A DNA stretch of 56,351 nucleotides from Nonomuraea guangzhouensis (GCF_019396345.1 NZ_JAHKRM010000053.1:1-56351); one strand, 5' to 3'; positions 34,649-44,203 are shown, counted from the stretch's first letter. The notes: generated by a model from the sequence alone, not told the origin. Numbers and translations are program-made.

Positions 34649-36235
34649 ATGGTCTCCAGCGTGCCTGGTCTGGGGGATTCCAAAATCGCAGGCCGCTATC
34701 GGGTGCTACGGGCGCTCGGTCAGGGTGGCATGGGCACGATCTGGCTCGCTCACGACGAGCTGCTCGATCGCCAGGTCGCCATCAAGGAAGTGCTGCTCCC
34801 GCAGTCTCTTGCGCCGGCCGAGCGGGCCGAGGCGCTCCAGCGGGCCATGCGCGAGGCGATGGCGGCTGCCCAGGTGCGGCACCCGGGCATCATCACCATT
34901 CACGACGTGCTGTCCGAGGACGGGCGGCCGTGGATCGTCATGGAGCTGCTCAGGGGTCGCGACCTGAAGGACGCGGTGGCCGCCGAGGGTCCGTGGTCGC
35001 CGGAGCGCACCGCGGCGCTCGGGCTGCGGGTGCTGGAGGCGCTGTCCGTCGCCCACGCGCACGGCATTCAACATCGCGACGTCAAGCCCGCCAACGTGTT
35101 CCTGACCGAGGACGGCCGGGTGGTGCTGACCGACTTCGGCATCGCCAAGCTGGAGGACCAGGCGACGATCACCGAGTCGGGGCTGCTGATCGGGTCACCG
35201 GGGTTCATCGCCCCGGAGCGGTTACGCGGCGAGCGCGGCGGGCCCGAGTCGGACCTGTGGTCGCTGGCCGCCACGCTCTACGCGGCCGTGGAGGGCCAGG
35301 CTCCCTATGTCGGCACCTCTCCCATGTCGGTGCTGCGTGACGCCCTGACCCTGCCGCCCCGGCCGCCCCAGCGCGCCGGGCACCTCGGGCCGGTGCTGAT
35401 GCTGATGCTGGCCCGCGAGCCGTACCAGCGACCCGTCCCGCAGGCGGCCGAGCAGTTGCTGCGGCGGGTCGCGGAGGGCGGGCCGGCGCTGGCGGCCACG
35501 CAGCCGATCGCCAGGCGCGCCAACCGGCTGCCGATCGTCGTCGGCGGCGCGGTCGTCGCGGCGGCGGTGGCGGCGGTCGCGTTCGTGGCCCTGCGGCCCG
35601 CGGACACCCCCGCGAAACCCGTGGCGGAGCCCGTGAAGCAGCAGGCGCCGACCACGTCGGCCGCCTCGACCCCCACGCCCACCCCCACCAGGGAACCGGA
35701 GCCGGAGAAGACCCCCAAGTTCACCGCCGCCGTGAATCTGTGCACCCTGCTCACCCCCGCCCAGGTCGCCAAGCTCGCGCCCGGCGTGGGCAAGGGCAGG
35801 CGCGACGGCGACTCGTGCGAGTGGACCACCCGTGGCACGGGACTGTCCGCAGCGGTGCTGACCGGTTCCGCCGGGAGCGACAAGTGGAGCGCGGTTCCGG
35901 AGGACGCCGAGGAACACTACGTCAACCTGCGCAACCTTCGCGGCCAGGACGCGGAGATCACGTGGTCCTGGCCGGAGATCGGCCTCGCCAAGCCGATCAA
36001 ACAGCAGCGCAGGAACGTCCAGGACATCGACGGCATCGGCGACGAGGCGTTCGGCTACGAACTGGTCAGCCCCAAGGGCAACGCCGAGAACGTCACCGTG
36101 ATCTTCCGGCTCAGCAACGTGAACGTCGAGATCGGTTATGTCAACGTCAACAAGATCGGCAACAACGCCGCCCTGCGCAAGGGAGCGCGCGACGCCGCGC
36201 GCCGGCTGGCCGAGGCATTGAACCGCCAGGAGTGA
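34649..36235 (+). CDS. Ser/Thr protein kinase 1 with DUF3558-like extracytoplasmic sensor
   Basis: Encodes 528 residues. The kinase domain (about 14-280) is intact: glycine loop GQGGMGTIW, ATP lysine in VAIKEV, catalytic HRDVKPANVF (Asp about 143), DFG in LTDFGIAK and APE in GFIAPERL. One membrane helix lies at about 294-315. A Pro/Thr-rich stalk leads to the outer domain from about 355, with Cys in NLCTLLTPAQVAKL, Cys in SCEWTT, DIDGIGDEAFGYEL and NVNVEIGYVNV. It should phosphorylate cytoplasmic proteins in response to an outer signal, PknB-like in topology but without PASTA repeats. Four bases separate it from kinase 2. Confidence 0.93.
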   Translation: MVSSVPGLGDSKIAGRYRVLRALGQGGMGTIWLAHDELLDRQVAIKEVLLPQSLAPAERAEALQRAMREAMAAAQVRHPGIITIHDVLSEDGRPWIVMELLRGRDLKDAVAAEGPWSPERTAALGLRVLEALSVAHAHGIQHRDVKPANVFLTEDGRVVLTDFGIAKLEDQATITESGLLIGSPGFIAPERLRGERGGPESDLWSLAATLYAAVEGQAPYVGTSPMSVLRDALTLPPRPPQRAGHLGPVLMLMLAREPYQRPVPQAAEQLLRRVAEGGPALAATQPIARRANRLPIVVGGAVVAAAVAAVAFVALRPADTPAKPVAEPVKQQAPTTSAASTPTPTPTREPEPEKTPKFTAAVNLCTLLTPAQVAKLAPGVGKGRRDGDSCEWTTRGTGLSAAVLTGSAGSDKWSAVPEDAEEHYVNLRNLRGQDAEITWSWPEIGLAKPIKQQRRNVQDIDGIGDEAFGYELVSPKGNAENVTVIFRLSNVNVEIGYVNVNKIGNNAALRKGARDAARRLAEALNRQE

Positions 36236-36239
36236 GGCA

Positions 36240-37832
36240 ATGAACCAACCGCGACTCGTGGGCGGCCGCTACCAACTGCTCGAACAGCTCGGCCGCGGCG
36301 GCATGGGCATCGTCTGGCGCGCGCACGACACGATGATCGGCCGCGAGGTGGCGGTGAAGCAGGTGCTGATCCCGCCGAACCTCTCCCCCGCCGACCAGGC
36401 CGCGCTGCGCGACCGTACGTTGTACGAGGCCCGCGCGGCGGCCGGGATCCGGCACCCGGCGGTGGTCGGCATCCACGACGTGATCGACGACGGCGGCCAG
36501 CCGTGGATCGTCATGGAGCTGGTCCGTGGGCGCTCGCTCGACCAGGCAGTCAAGACCGGCGGGCCGATGTCGGCGGCCTGGGCGGCCTCGATCGGCCTGT
36601 TCGTGCTGTCGGCGCTGGCCTCCGCGCACACGCGCGGCCTGCTCCACCGCGACGTCAAACCAGGCAACGTGCTGCTCGCCGATGACGGCCGCATCCTGCT
36701 GTCCGACTTCGGCATCGCCGCTCCGACGGGTGCGGCCGCCCAGCAGGGCGGTGTACCGGTGGGCACGGCCGGCTTCACCGCGCCCGAATGCCTGACCGAG
36801 GGCGTCGCGCCGGGGCCGGCGTCCGACCTGTTCTCGCTCGGCGCGACGATCTACGCGGCGGTGGAGGGCGTACAGCCGTTCCAGCGCAACACGGCGATGG
36901 CCACGCTCGGCGCGGTGATGACCGAGCCTCCCCGGCCGCCGCAGCGCGCGGGCGAGCTCGCCCCGCTCCTGCTCGGCCTGCTGGCCAAGGACCCCGCACA
37001 CCGGCCCGACGTGCGCGCGCTGCGCCGGGGGCTGGAGCGGGTCGCGGGCCACGCGGCCACCGTCAGGACGCCCGCGCCCGCGTGGGTGGTCTCGCGCGGG
37101 GCCGCGTACGGCTCGGCGGCGGCCGTGGTCGTGGCGTTCGTCGTCGCGGTCACGCTCATCCTCACCACGGGGTCCTCCGCCACGCCGTCGCCGCGGAGCA
37201 CACCGGTGGCGGCGCGTACCACGAAACCGGCGCCCAGCAAGGCCCCGACCAGCGCGGCACCGACCGCGTCGGCTTCGCCTTCGACCAGTTCCTCCCCCGC
37301 GGCCACACTGCCGGCCGGGAAGTTCTCCAAGATGCCCCGGCCCTGTCAGTTGCTCACCAAGGAGCAGGCCACCCGGCTCGTCGGCACGTTCCTCACCTCG
37401 TCGACCGACCCGACCTTCAGGTGTGCGTGGGCGACCGCGGGCTTCCCGCCGGCGGGCAAGCAGCTGAGCGTCTTCCTGACGCTCTGGCTGTACCCGCCGC
37501 AGGGCGACGGCTACGAGACCACGCTCGCGCAGGAGCACATCGCCGGGGCGAAGAAGGAGGCCGAGGACAAGGCGGGCAGGGGCGGCACCGGCGAGAAGCA
37601 GGGCGAGGTCTTCGAGATCCCCGGCGCGGGCGAGGAGGCCATCGCGTACGAGATCTCCAGGGTGAAGTTCAACAACAAGCACGAGGTCGAGGTGCATGTG
37701 CTCTTCCGCACCGGCAACATGGTGGGTGAGTTCCGCTTCGTGCACGACGTGGCCAAGGACGCCGCCCTGCGGGACAAGGCCGCGCAGGCCGCCAAGTTCC
37801 TCGCCGCGAACCTCGACGCCAAGTCCTCCTGA
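36240..37832 (+). CDS. Ser/Thr protein kinase 2 with DUF3558-like extracytoplasmic sensor
   Basis: Encodes 530 residues; AGGAG lies within the end of kinase 1, giving tight coupling. The kinase domain (about 8-270) has GRGGMGIVW, VAVKQV, LHRDVKPGNVLL (Asp about 138), LSDFGIAAP and GFTAPECL, all intact. The membrane helix is at about 286-310. The Thr/Pro/Ala-rich stalk is followed by a sensor domain with Cys in RPCQLLTKEQATRL (about 367) and Cys in RCAWATA (about 393), then IPGAGEEAIAYEI. Close paralogue of the flanking kinases, most likely from tandem duplication followed by strong divergence of the outer domains. Confidence 0.93.
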   Translation: MNQPRLVGGRYQLLEQLGRGGMGIVWRAHDTMIGREVAVKQVLIPPNLSPADQAALRDRTLYEARAAAGIRHPAVVGIHDVIDDGGQPWIVMELVRGRSLDQAVKTGGPMSAAWAASIGLFVLSALASAHTRGLLHRDVKPGNVLLADDGRILLSDFGIAAPTGAAAQQGGVPVGTAGFTAPECLTEGVAPGPASDLFSLGATIYAAVEGVQPFQRNTAMATLGAVMTEPPRPPQRAGELAPLLLGLLAKDPAHRPDVRALRRGLERVAGHAATVRTPAPAWVVSRGAAYGSAAAVVVAFVVAVTLILTTGSSATPSPRSTPVAARTTKPAPSKAPTSAAPTASASPSTSSSPAATLPAGKFSKMPRPCQLLTKEQATRLVGTFLTSSTDPTFRCAWATAGFPPAGKQLSVFLTLWLYPPQGDGYETTLAQEHIAGAKKEAEDKAGRGGTGEKQGEVFEIPGAGEEAIAYEISRVKFNNKHEVEVHVLFRTGNMVGEFRFVHDVAKDAALRDKAAQAAKFLAANLDAKSS

Positions 37833-37834
37833 CC

Positions 37835-39424
37835 ATGCGCGTGATCGCCGGACGCTACCAGCTGCTCGCCCCGCTCGGCGCGGGCGGCGCGGGCACGGTG
37901 TGGCGGGCGCGTGACGAGCTGCTGCACCGCGAGGTCGCGGTCAAGGAGGTACGGCTGCCGCCCGGCCAGGACCAGCAGCGGGCCCTGGTCGACACGCTGC
38001 GCGAGGCCAGGGCGGCGGCGGCGCTGAACCACCCGTCGATCATCACCGTGCACGACGTGATCTCCGAGGGCGGCCAGCCCTGGATCATCATGGACCTGCT
38101 CGCGGGCAGATCCCTGGGCGAGCTGGTCAAGCAACGCGGCCCGCTGCCGCCCGGCCACGTCGCCACGATCGGCCTGCGCGTGCTCGACGCCCTGGAGGCC
38201 GCTCACCGCCGCGGCATCCTGCACCGGGACGTGAAGCCGGGCAACGTGATGATCACCGATCTCGGCGAGGTCGTCCTGACCGACTTCGGCATCGCCGCAC
38301 ATACGGGTGACGTCCCCGGCGCGGGTACGGCAGCCGCCGCGGCGCACTCCGGCGGCGTCGCGGGCTCCCCCGGCTACATCGCGCCCGAGCACCTGCGCGG
38401 CGAGCCGTCGGGCCCGATGGCCGACCTGTGGTCGCTCGGCGCCACCCTGTACCTGGCCGCCGAGGGCCGGGCGCCGTTCGAGCGCGACTCGGCGATGGCG
38501 ATCGTCGCGGCCGTGCTCACGATGCCCCCGCCGCCGCCCGTCAACGCGGGCCCGCTCGGCGGCCTGCTCCTGGCGATGCTCGACCGGAACCCGGCGGTCC
38601 GGCCGCACCCGCAGGGCATCAGGGCGCACCTGGAGTCGCTGGCGGTCCCGCTGCCCGTCCGGCCGCGCGAGACCGCGCCCGCCACCGTCCCGGTGCGGGC
38701 GCGCCGGCGCCGCACACCGTACGTGCTGGGCGGCCTGGCGGCGGCCACGGCCATCGCGGTCACGGCGGTCGTGCTCCTCAATGGCTCCGGCGGCTCCGGG
38801 GGCTCCCCCGCCGTCACGACGCCGGCCACCCAGATCGCCCAGCCCGCCTCGACCGCGGCGCCCTCTCCGACGACAAGCACGACGACGAGCACGACGACGG
38901 GTACGGCGCCCCCGACCAGCCCGGCCAGGGGGGACGGCGCGTTCGGCCGCCCGCCGAAGGCGTGCTCGCTCCTGACCGACGAGCAGGCGCAGCGTGTCCT
39001 GCCCGGCTCTCGCTCCCGGCAGCCCCGCCTCTACGACGAGAGCGAGTGCTACTGGTCGGTCGGGCTCGGCGGGCTCTTCGAGACCACCTCCATCAACCTC
39101 AAGGTCAAGCACTCCAGCGAGGTCAAGGCCGCCGAACACGCCTACACGAAGGCCGTACAGGCTCGCGACGGGGAGGCCGGCAGCGAGCAGACGGTGACGA
39201 CCTCGCGCATCAGAACGGTGAGCGCGGGCGACGAGGCGGCCGCCCAGGACAAGGAAGCCGGCATCATCCACACCTCGACCACCACCATATGGATGCGGAT
39301 CAGCAACGTGATCATCCAGGTGGCGGTCAGCCATCCGAAGCGAACGAAGGTGACCCCGCAGCTCCGGGACACCGCTCTCAGGACCGCCCGCGCGGTGGCC
39401 GACACCCTCCAGAAGGCGCGATGA
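37835..39424 (+). CDS. Ser/Thr protein kinase 3 with DUF3558-like extracytoplasmic sensor
   Basis: Encodes 529 residues, starting two bases after the kinase 2 stop. Kinase motifs are complete: GAGGAGTVW (Ala replaces the usual Met in the glycine loop), VAVKEV, LHRDVKPGNVMI (Asp about 131), LTDFGIAAH and GYIAPEHL. The activation loop is longer than in its neighbours and Ala/Gly-rich. A membrane helix lies at about 294-316, then a Thr/Ser stalk. The outer domain has Cys in KACSLLTDEQAQRV (about 374) and Cys in ECYWSV (about 403), and ISNVIIQVAVSH near the end. The stop overlaps the next start as ATGA. Confidence 0.93.
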   Translation: MRVIAGRYQLLAPLGAGGAGTVWRARDELLHREVAVKEVRLPPGQDQQRALVDTLREARAAAALNHPSIITVHDVISEGGQPWIIMDLLAGRSLGELVKQRGPLPPGHVATIGLRVLDALEAAHRRGILHRDVKPGNVMITDLGEVVLTDFGIAAHTGDVPGAGTAAAAAHSGGVAGSPGYIAPEHLRGEPSGPMADLWSLGATLYLAAEGRAPFERDSAMAIVAAVLTMPPPPPVNAGPLGGLLLAMLDRNPAVRPHPQGIRAHLESLAVPLPVRPRETAPATVPVRARRRRTPYVLGGLAAATAIAVTAVVLLNGSGGSGGSPAVTTPATQIAQPASTAAPSPTTSTTTSTTTGTAPPTSPARGDGAFGRPPKACSLLTDEQAQRVLPGSRSRQPRLYDESECYWSVGLGGLFETTSINLKVKHSSEVKAAEHAYTKAVQARDGEAGSEQTVTTSRIRTVSAGDEAAAQDKEAGIIHTSTTTIWMRISNVIIQVAVSHPKRTKVTPQLRDTALRTARAVADTLQKAR

Positions 39425-40188
39425 ACGACTACCAGCAGCAGGACTTCCCGACCGCGGCTGTGCGGCACACCGCTCCCACCCAGCAGTCCCGCCCCGGGCT
39501 GCGGGTGACGCCCGCGATCCTGAGCGGGGCGTCGGCCGTGGTCGTGCTCATGCTGTTCACCGTCCTGTTCCTGCTCACCCGGCAGCCGGACAAGCCGGCC
39601 GTGCCCGTGGCCGTCGCGACCACGCGCACGGCCGAGCCCGCACCCACCGAGGCTTCACCCACCGAGCAGGCCACCACGAGCGAGCCAGCGCCGACCGGGA
39701 CCGCCACGTTCACCAAGACCGTCGACCCCTGCGCGGTCACCGACGAGGACCTGGTCAAGAAGCTGACGCTGTTCCCGGACAAGTCGCAGATCAAGGCCGA
39801 GGAGTGCGTGTGGTCGACGCTCGCGCCCGGCTCGGGGATGCCGGGCAACATGCAGTACCGGCTCGAGGTGTACGTGAAGGTCTTCCCGGGGGATCTGGCG
39901 GCGGCGCAGGAGCAGTTCCTGGGACAGCGTCAGGAGGCCGTCCTGCTCGCCAGAACCTCCACCCCCGCCGAGCCGCCCATCGGCGACGCCTCCTGGACCA
40001 CCCTGTACACACTGCCCGGCGACACGGGCAAGGGACCGACCACCGCGACCGTCGGCGTCCGGGTCAGCAACGCGGTGATCCAGGTCGCCTACCAGCGGCA
40101 CGTCACCGAGGACCCGGCGGGCCGGCTGACCAAGGGCGCCCTGGACGTGGCCAGATCGGTCGCCGAGAAACTCGGCACGTCGAACTAG
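39421..40188 (+). CDS. Single-pass membrane protein with DUF3558-like domain, last gene of the kinase cluster
   Basis: Encodes 255 residues, coupled to kinase 3 by ATGA. It has a cytoplasmic tail of ~30 residues, one membrane helix (about 32-53), an Ala/Thr/Glu/Pro linker and an outer domain with Cys104 (VDPCAVTDEDLVKKLT) and Cys129 (ECVWST), ending SNAVIQVAYQRH...ARSVAEKLG. This is the sensor half of the kinases without the kinase. Co-translation suggests that it is a partner or decoy of kinase 3. Its stop overlaps the convergent acyl-CoA dehydrogenase stop by four bases. Confidence 0.87.
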   Translation: MNDYQQQDFPTAAVRHTAPTQQSRPGLRVTPAILSGASAVVVLMLFTVLFLLTRQPDKPAVPVAVATTRTAEPAPTEASPTEQATTSEPAPTGTATFTKTVDPCAVTDEDLVKKLTLFPDKSQIKAEECVWSTLAPGSGMPGNMQYRLEVYVKVFPGDLAAAQEQFLGQRQEAVLLARTSTPAEPPIGDASWTTLYTLPGDTGKGPTTATVGVRVSNAVIQVAYQRHVTEDPAGRLTKGALDVARSVAEKLGTSN

Positions 40189-41321
40189 AGGTCGCCCAGG
40201 CCGAGCTGGCGGGCGATCAGCATGCGCTGGACCTCGCTGGTGCCCTCGCCGATCTCCAGGATCTTGGCGTCGCGGTAGAAGCGGCCCACCGGGAACTCGT
40301 TCATGAACCCGTACCCGCCGAAGATCTGCGTCGCGTCGCGGGAGTTGTCCATGGCGGCGTTGGAGGAGACGAGCTTCGCGATCGCCGCCTCCTTCTTGAA
40401 CGGCACGCCGGCCAGCATCTTCTCGGCCGCGTGGTAGTAGGCCAGGCGGGCGGTGTGGACGCGGGCCTCCATGTCGGCGATCTTGAACTGGATGGCCTGG
40501 TAGTGGCCGATCGCGTGGCCGAACGCGCGCCGGTCCCTGACGTAGCGCAGGCATTCGTCCACGCAGCCCTGGGCCAGGCCGACGCCGACGGCGGCGATGG
40601 CGATGCGGCCCTCGTCGAGCGTCTGCAGGAACTGGGCGTAGCCGCGGCCGCGCTCGCCGAGCAGGTTCTCGGCGGGGACGCGGCAGTCGGAGAAGGACAG
40701 CTCCCTGGTGTCGGAGGCGTTCCAGCCGACCTTGGAGTACTTCTTCGAGACCGTGAAGCCGGGCGTCCCCGACGGCACGAGGATGGTGGAGATCTGCCGC
40801 TCGCCGGTGAGCGCGGCGACGCCGACCACGCCGGTGATGTCGGTGCCCGAGTTGGTGATGAAGGCCTTGGTCCCGTTGATCACCCATTCGGCGCCGTCGA
40901 GCGTGGCCGTGGTGCGCATGCCGCCGGGCACGTCGGAGCCGCCGCCGGGCTCGGTCAGGCCGAACGCGCCGAGGGTCTCGCCCGCCGCCATCGCCGGCAG
41001 CCAGGCCGCCCGCTGCTCGGGCGTACCGAATCGGTAGATCGGCATGGCGCCGAGCGACACCGCGGCCTCCAGCGTGATCGCCACGCTGGAGTCGGCGCGG
41101 GCCAGCTCCTCCAGGGCCAGGCAGAGCGCGAAGTAGTCGCCGCCCATGCCGCCGTACTCCTCGGGGAACGGCAGGCCGAACAGGCCCATCGCGCCCATCC
41201 GGCGCACGATGTCGTACGGGAACTCCTCCCGCTCGTAGAAGTCGCCGATCACCGGCGCCACCACGTCGCGGGCGAACGCCTCGACGGTCTTGCGCAGCTC
41301 TTCGTATTCGTCGGTGAGCAT
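40185..41321 (-). CDS. Acyl-CoA dehydrogenase, branched/short-chain type
   Basis: Encodes 378 residues, standard family length. FAD-binding motifs are present (GAFGLTEPGGGSDV, WVINGTKAFITNSG), as are ARVHTARL and the QIFGGYGFMNEFPVGRFYRD signature. The catalytic base appears to be Glu359 in EIGEGTSEVQR, the position used by SCAD/MCAD-type enzymes. The helix-G position that carries the special glutamate in isovaleryl-CoA dehydrogenases reads LDEGRIAIAA, with Gly there. So although it ends a leucine-type operon, it looks like a general branched- or short-chain acyl-CoA dehydrogenase. Six bases separate it from the HMG-CoA lyase gene. Confidence 0.92.
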   Translation of the reverse strand: MLTDEYEELRKTVEAFARDVVAPVIGDFYEREEFPYDIVRRMGAMGLFGLPFPEEYGGMGGDYFALCLALEELARADSSVAITLEAAVSLGAMPIYRFGTPEQRAAWLPAMAAGETLGAFGLTEPGGGSDVPGGMRTTATLDGAEWVINGTKAFITNSGTDITGVVGVAALTGERQISTILVPSGTPGFTVSKKYSKVGWNASDTRELSFSDCRVPAENLLGERGRGYAQFLQTLDEGRIAIAAVGVGLAQGCVDECLRYVRDRRAFGHAIGHYQAIQFKIADMEARVHTARLAYYHAAEKMLAGVPFKKEAAIAKLVSSNAAMDNSRDATQIFGGYGFMNEFPVGRFYRDAKILEIGEGTSEVQRMLIARQLGLGDL

Positions 41322-41327
41322 GGTGGG

Positions 41328-42242
41328 TCAGCCTTTCGCGAGAGCCTGGACGACGCGGGACGGGCTGGGACGGCCGAGCCGTTCGGCCAGCCAGGTGCTC
41401 GTGGCCACGAGCTTGTCGAGGTCTAGGCCGGTGTCGATGCCGAGTCCGTGCAGCATCCACACGAGGTCCTCGGTGGCGAGGTTGCCGGTGGCGGACTCGG
41501 CGTAGGGGCAGCCGCCGATGCCGCCGGTCGAGGCGTCGACGACGTGCACGCCCGAGCGGAGCGCGGCCAGCGTGTTGGCCAGGGCCTGGCCGTAGGTGTC
41601 GTGGAAGTGCACGGCCAGCCGGTCGGGATCGCGGAACGACTCGATCAGCGCGGTGACGTGCCCGGGGGTGCCGACGCCGATCGTGTCGCCGAGCGACAGC
41701 TCGTGGCAGCCCAGGCCGAGCAGCCGCTCGCCGACCGCGACGACCTGCGCGATCGGCGTCGGGCCCTCCCACGGGTCGCCGAAGCACATCGACACGTACG
41801 CGCGTACCTTGACGCCGTTGTCGAGCGCCCTGGCCACGACCGGCTCGAACATCTCGAACTGGCTCTCCAGGCCGCGGTTCAGGTTCTTGGCGGCGAACGT
41901 CTCGGTGGCGCTGGCGAAGATGGCGATCTCCTCGACGTCGTGCGCCAGCGCCCGGTCCAGGCCGCGCTCGTTCGGGACGAGCACCGGGTAACGGACGCCC
42001 GGCCGCCGGTCGAGCCTGGTGAGCAGGTCCTGCGCGTCGGCGAGCTGCGGCACCCACGTGGGGTGGACGAAGCTGGTGGCCTCGATCACCCGGTGGCCGG
42101 CGTCGGCGAGCCGGTCGATGAACTCGGCCTTGACCTCGACCGGGACGATCGCGGACTCGTTCTGCAGGCCGTCGCGCGGGCCCACCTCGTAGACGGTGAC
42201 CTGGCGCGGAAGACCCTCCATCGGGTACGGCGTGCGCATCAT
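41328..42242 (-). CDS. Hydroxymethylglutaryl-CoA lyase
   Basis: Encodes 304 residues. It splits HMG-CoA to acetoacetate and acetyl-CoA, the last step of leucine breakdown. HMGL-type motifs are all present: VGPRDGLQNE at the N-terminus (metal and substrate site), LSLGDTIGVGTPG, the metal-binding HFHDTYGQALAN and the flexible-loop signature GGIGGCPYAESATGNLATED with the catalytic cysteine. The ATG at 42242 overlaps the biotin carboxylase stop; a second ATG immediately after has better spacing from GGGGAG and may be the true start. The first steps of the pathway are encoded upstream in the same operon. Confidence 0.95.
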   Translation of the reverse strand: MMRTPYPMEGLPRQVTVYEVGPRDGLQNESAIVPVEVKAEFIDRLADAGHRVIEATSFVHPTWVPQLADAQDLLTRLDRRPGVRYPVLVPNERGLDRALAHDVEEIAIFASATETFAAKNLNRGLESQFEMFEPVVARALDNGVKVRAYVSMCFGDPWEGPTPIAQVVAVGERLLGLGCHELSLGDTIGVGTPGHVTALIESFRDPDRLAVHFHDTYGQALANTLAALRSGVHVVDASTGGIGGCPYAESATGNLATEDLVWMLHGLGIDTGLDLDKLVATSTWLAERLGRPSPSRVVQALAKG

Positions 42243-44203
42243 GACTCCCCTGACGTGACGACGGCCAGGACGGCGTCCATGTCGACCGGCTGGCCCGCCT
42301 GTACGGGCAGCTCGGTGACCTGTCCGTCGCAGGGGGCGGTGACGGTGTGTTCCATCTTCATGGCCTCCACGATGAGGAGCGGCTGGCCCGCGCTCACCTG
42401 GTCGCCCTGCTGGACCTTGACGACCAGGACGGTGCCGGGCATGGGGCTTCTGACCACGCCGTCGCCCGCGTGCGCGGCGCCGGGGCGGTCGCCGGGGTCG
42501 CCGATGCGGTGGCGGGTGAGGGCCCAGGACTGGCCGTCTCTGCCCAGCCAGAGGGTGTCGTCGTGGCGGGCGTGGGTGTAGTGGGAGGTACGGCCGTCGA
42601 GGGTGACGGTCAGCTCGGCGTCGTTGACCAGGATCCTGGCCGGGACGACCACACCGCCGCCTGGTTCATTTATCCGGATTTCTGCGGATATTTCCGGCAG
42701 GCCGCGTACCTGGATCGTGTGGACGCCGTCCCGGGACTCCAGCCGCCAGGACGTCCACGCGCGCTCGCCGACCCGCCAGCCGTCCGCGACCTCCCACGGA
42801 TCCGAACCCACCGGCGCGACATGGAAGGCCAGCGCGGCGGCGGCCAGCACCTCGTCCGGCGGCCCGGCGTCGGGGACCAACGTGGGCAGGACCCGCTCGA
42901 CCAGCCCCGTGTCGAGCTCGCCCGCCCGCACGGCCGGGTGCGCCGCGAGCGCCCGCAGGAACGGCACGTTCGTGATCACGCCCAGCACGGCGGTCTCGGC
43001 CAGCGCCTTGTCGAGCCGGCCGAAGGCCGCCTCCCGCGTGGGGGCCCAGGCGATGACCTTGGCCAGCATCGGGTCGAACTCACTGCCCACGACACCGCCC
43101 TCGACCAGCCCGGAGTCGACCCGGACGCGGTCGGGCTCGGCCAGGCGCAGCACCCGGCCGCCCGTGGGCAGGAAGCCGCGCGACGGGTCCTCGGCGTAGA
43201 CGCGGGCCTCGACGGCGTGGCCGCGGAGCCGTACCTCGTCCTGGGCGATGGGCAGCGGTTCGCCCGCCGCCACCCGGAGCTGGAGCTCCACCAGGTCGAG
43301 GTCGGTCACCAGCTCGGTGACCGGGTGCTCCACCTGGAGGCGGGTGTTCATCTCCATGAAGTGGTACGCGCCGGTGGTGCCGTCGACGATGAACTCGACC
43401 GTGCCCGCGCTCACGTAACCCACCGCGCGGGCGGCCTCCACCGCCGCGGCGCCCATCCGCTCGCGCATCGCCGCGTCGACGAAGGGCGACGGGGCCTCTT
43501 CGATGATCTTCTGGTGGCGGCGTTGCAGGCTGCACTCGCGCTCGCCCAGGTGGACGACGTTGCCGTGGGTGTCGGCCAGGACCTGGATCTCGATGTGGCG
43601 GGGGTTCTCGACGTAGCGCTCGATCAGCAGGGTCTCGTCACCGAACGCGGCGCGGGCCGTACGGCGGGCCGACTCCAGCGCGTCGGGCAGTTCGGCGGCC
43701 GAACGGACCAGCACCATGCCCTTGCCACCGCCGCCCGCCGACGGCTTGATCAGGGCGGGGAAGTCCGTCCAGGACAGCAGCGAGTCGCCGGGCTCGGCGC
43801 CGCCCGGCACCACCGGAACCCCGGCGGCCGAGACGGTGGCCTTGGCGCGGATCTTGTCGCCCATGGCGTCGATGGCCTCGGGCGGCGGGCCGATGAAGAC
43901 CAGCCCGGCCGCGGCGCAGCGGCGGGCGAACTCGGCGTTCTCCGCGAGGAACCCGTATCCGGGATGGACGGCCTGCGCGCCGGACGCTTCGGCCGCCGCC
44001 ACGATCGCCTCTATATCCAGATATTTCGGGACCTGGAGGGCCATGTCTGCCTCGCGGACATGGCGGGCATCCGCGTCCGAGGCGGTGTGAACGGCCACCG
44101 ACGTGATGCCGAGCGCACGCAGCGTACGGATGACGCGGACCGCGATCTCACCCCGGTTGGCGATGAGCACGCGATTGGGCAGTGGGGCCATGGACACAGT
44201 CAC
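42239..44203 (-). CDS. Acyl-CoA carboxylase alpha subunit (biotin carboxylase-BCCP), probable methylcrotonyl-CoA carboxylase
   Basis: Encodes 654 residues from the GTG at 44203 that overlaps the upstream stop; ATG 44191 is an alternative giving 650. The biotin carboxylase domain (about 5-450) shows VLIANRGEIAVRVIRT, the ATP loop PSAGGGGKGM, the ERECSLQRRHQKIIEEAPSP region and MEMNTRLQVEHPVTE. A linker/BT domain and the C-terminal biotinyl domain VEAMKMEH follow, with biotinylated Lys616. Together with the adjacent carboxyltransferase it would carboxylate 3-methylcrotonyl-CoA; the neighbouring HMG-CoA lyase supports that substrate over acetyl- or propionyl-CoA. Confidence 0.93.
   Translation of the reverse strand: MTVSMAPLPNRVLIANRGEIAVRVIRTLRALGITSVAVHTASDADARHVREADMALQVPKYLDIEAIVAAAEASGAQAVHPGYGFLAENAEFARRCAAAGLVFIGPPPEAIDAMGDKIRAKATVSAAGVPVVPGGAEPGDSLLSWTDFPALIKPSAGGGGKGMVLVRSAAELPDALESARRTARAAFGDETLLIERYVENPRHIEIQVLADTHGNVVHLGERECSLQRRHQKIIEEAPSPFVDAAMRERMGAAAVEAARAVGYVSAGTVEFIVDGTTGAYHFMEMNTRLQVEHPVTELVTDLDLVELQLRVAAGEPLPIAQDEVRLRGHAVEARVYAEDPSRGFLPTGGRVLRLAEPDRVRVDSGLVEGGVVGSEFDPMLAKVIAWAPTREAAFGRLDKALAETAVLGVITNVPFLRALAAHPAVRAGELDTGLVERVLPTLVPDAGPPDEVLAAAALAFHVAPVGSDPWEVADGWRVGERAWTSWRLESRDGVHTIQVRGLPEISAEIRINEPGGGVVVPARILVNDAELTVTLDGRTSHYTHARHDDTLWLGRDGQSWALTRHRIGDPGDRPGAAHAGDGVVRSPMPGTVLVVKVQQGDQVSAGQPLLIVEAMKMEHTVTAPCDGQVTELPVQAGQPVDMDAVLAVVTSGES

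Noticed and set aside
38428..39420. Extended in-frame start for the 255-residue DUF3558-like protein inside kinase 3
   Set aside because: The upstream codons are shadow sequence of the kinase gene. The ATG at 39421 overlapping the kinase stop is the sensible start.
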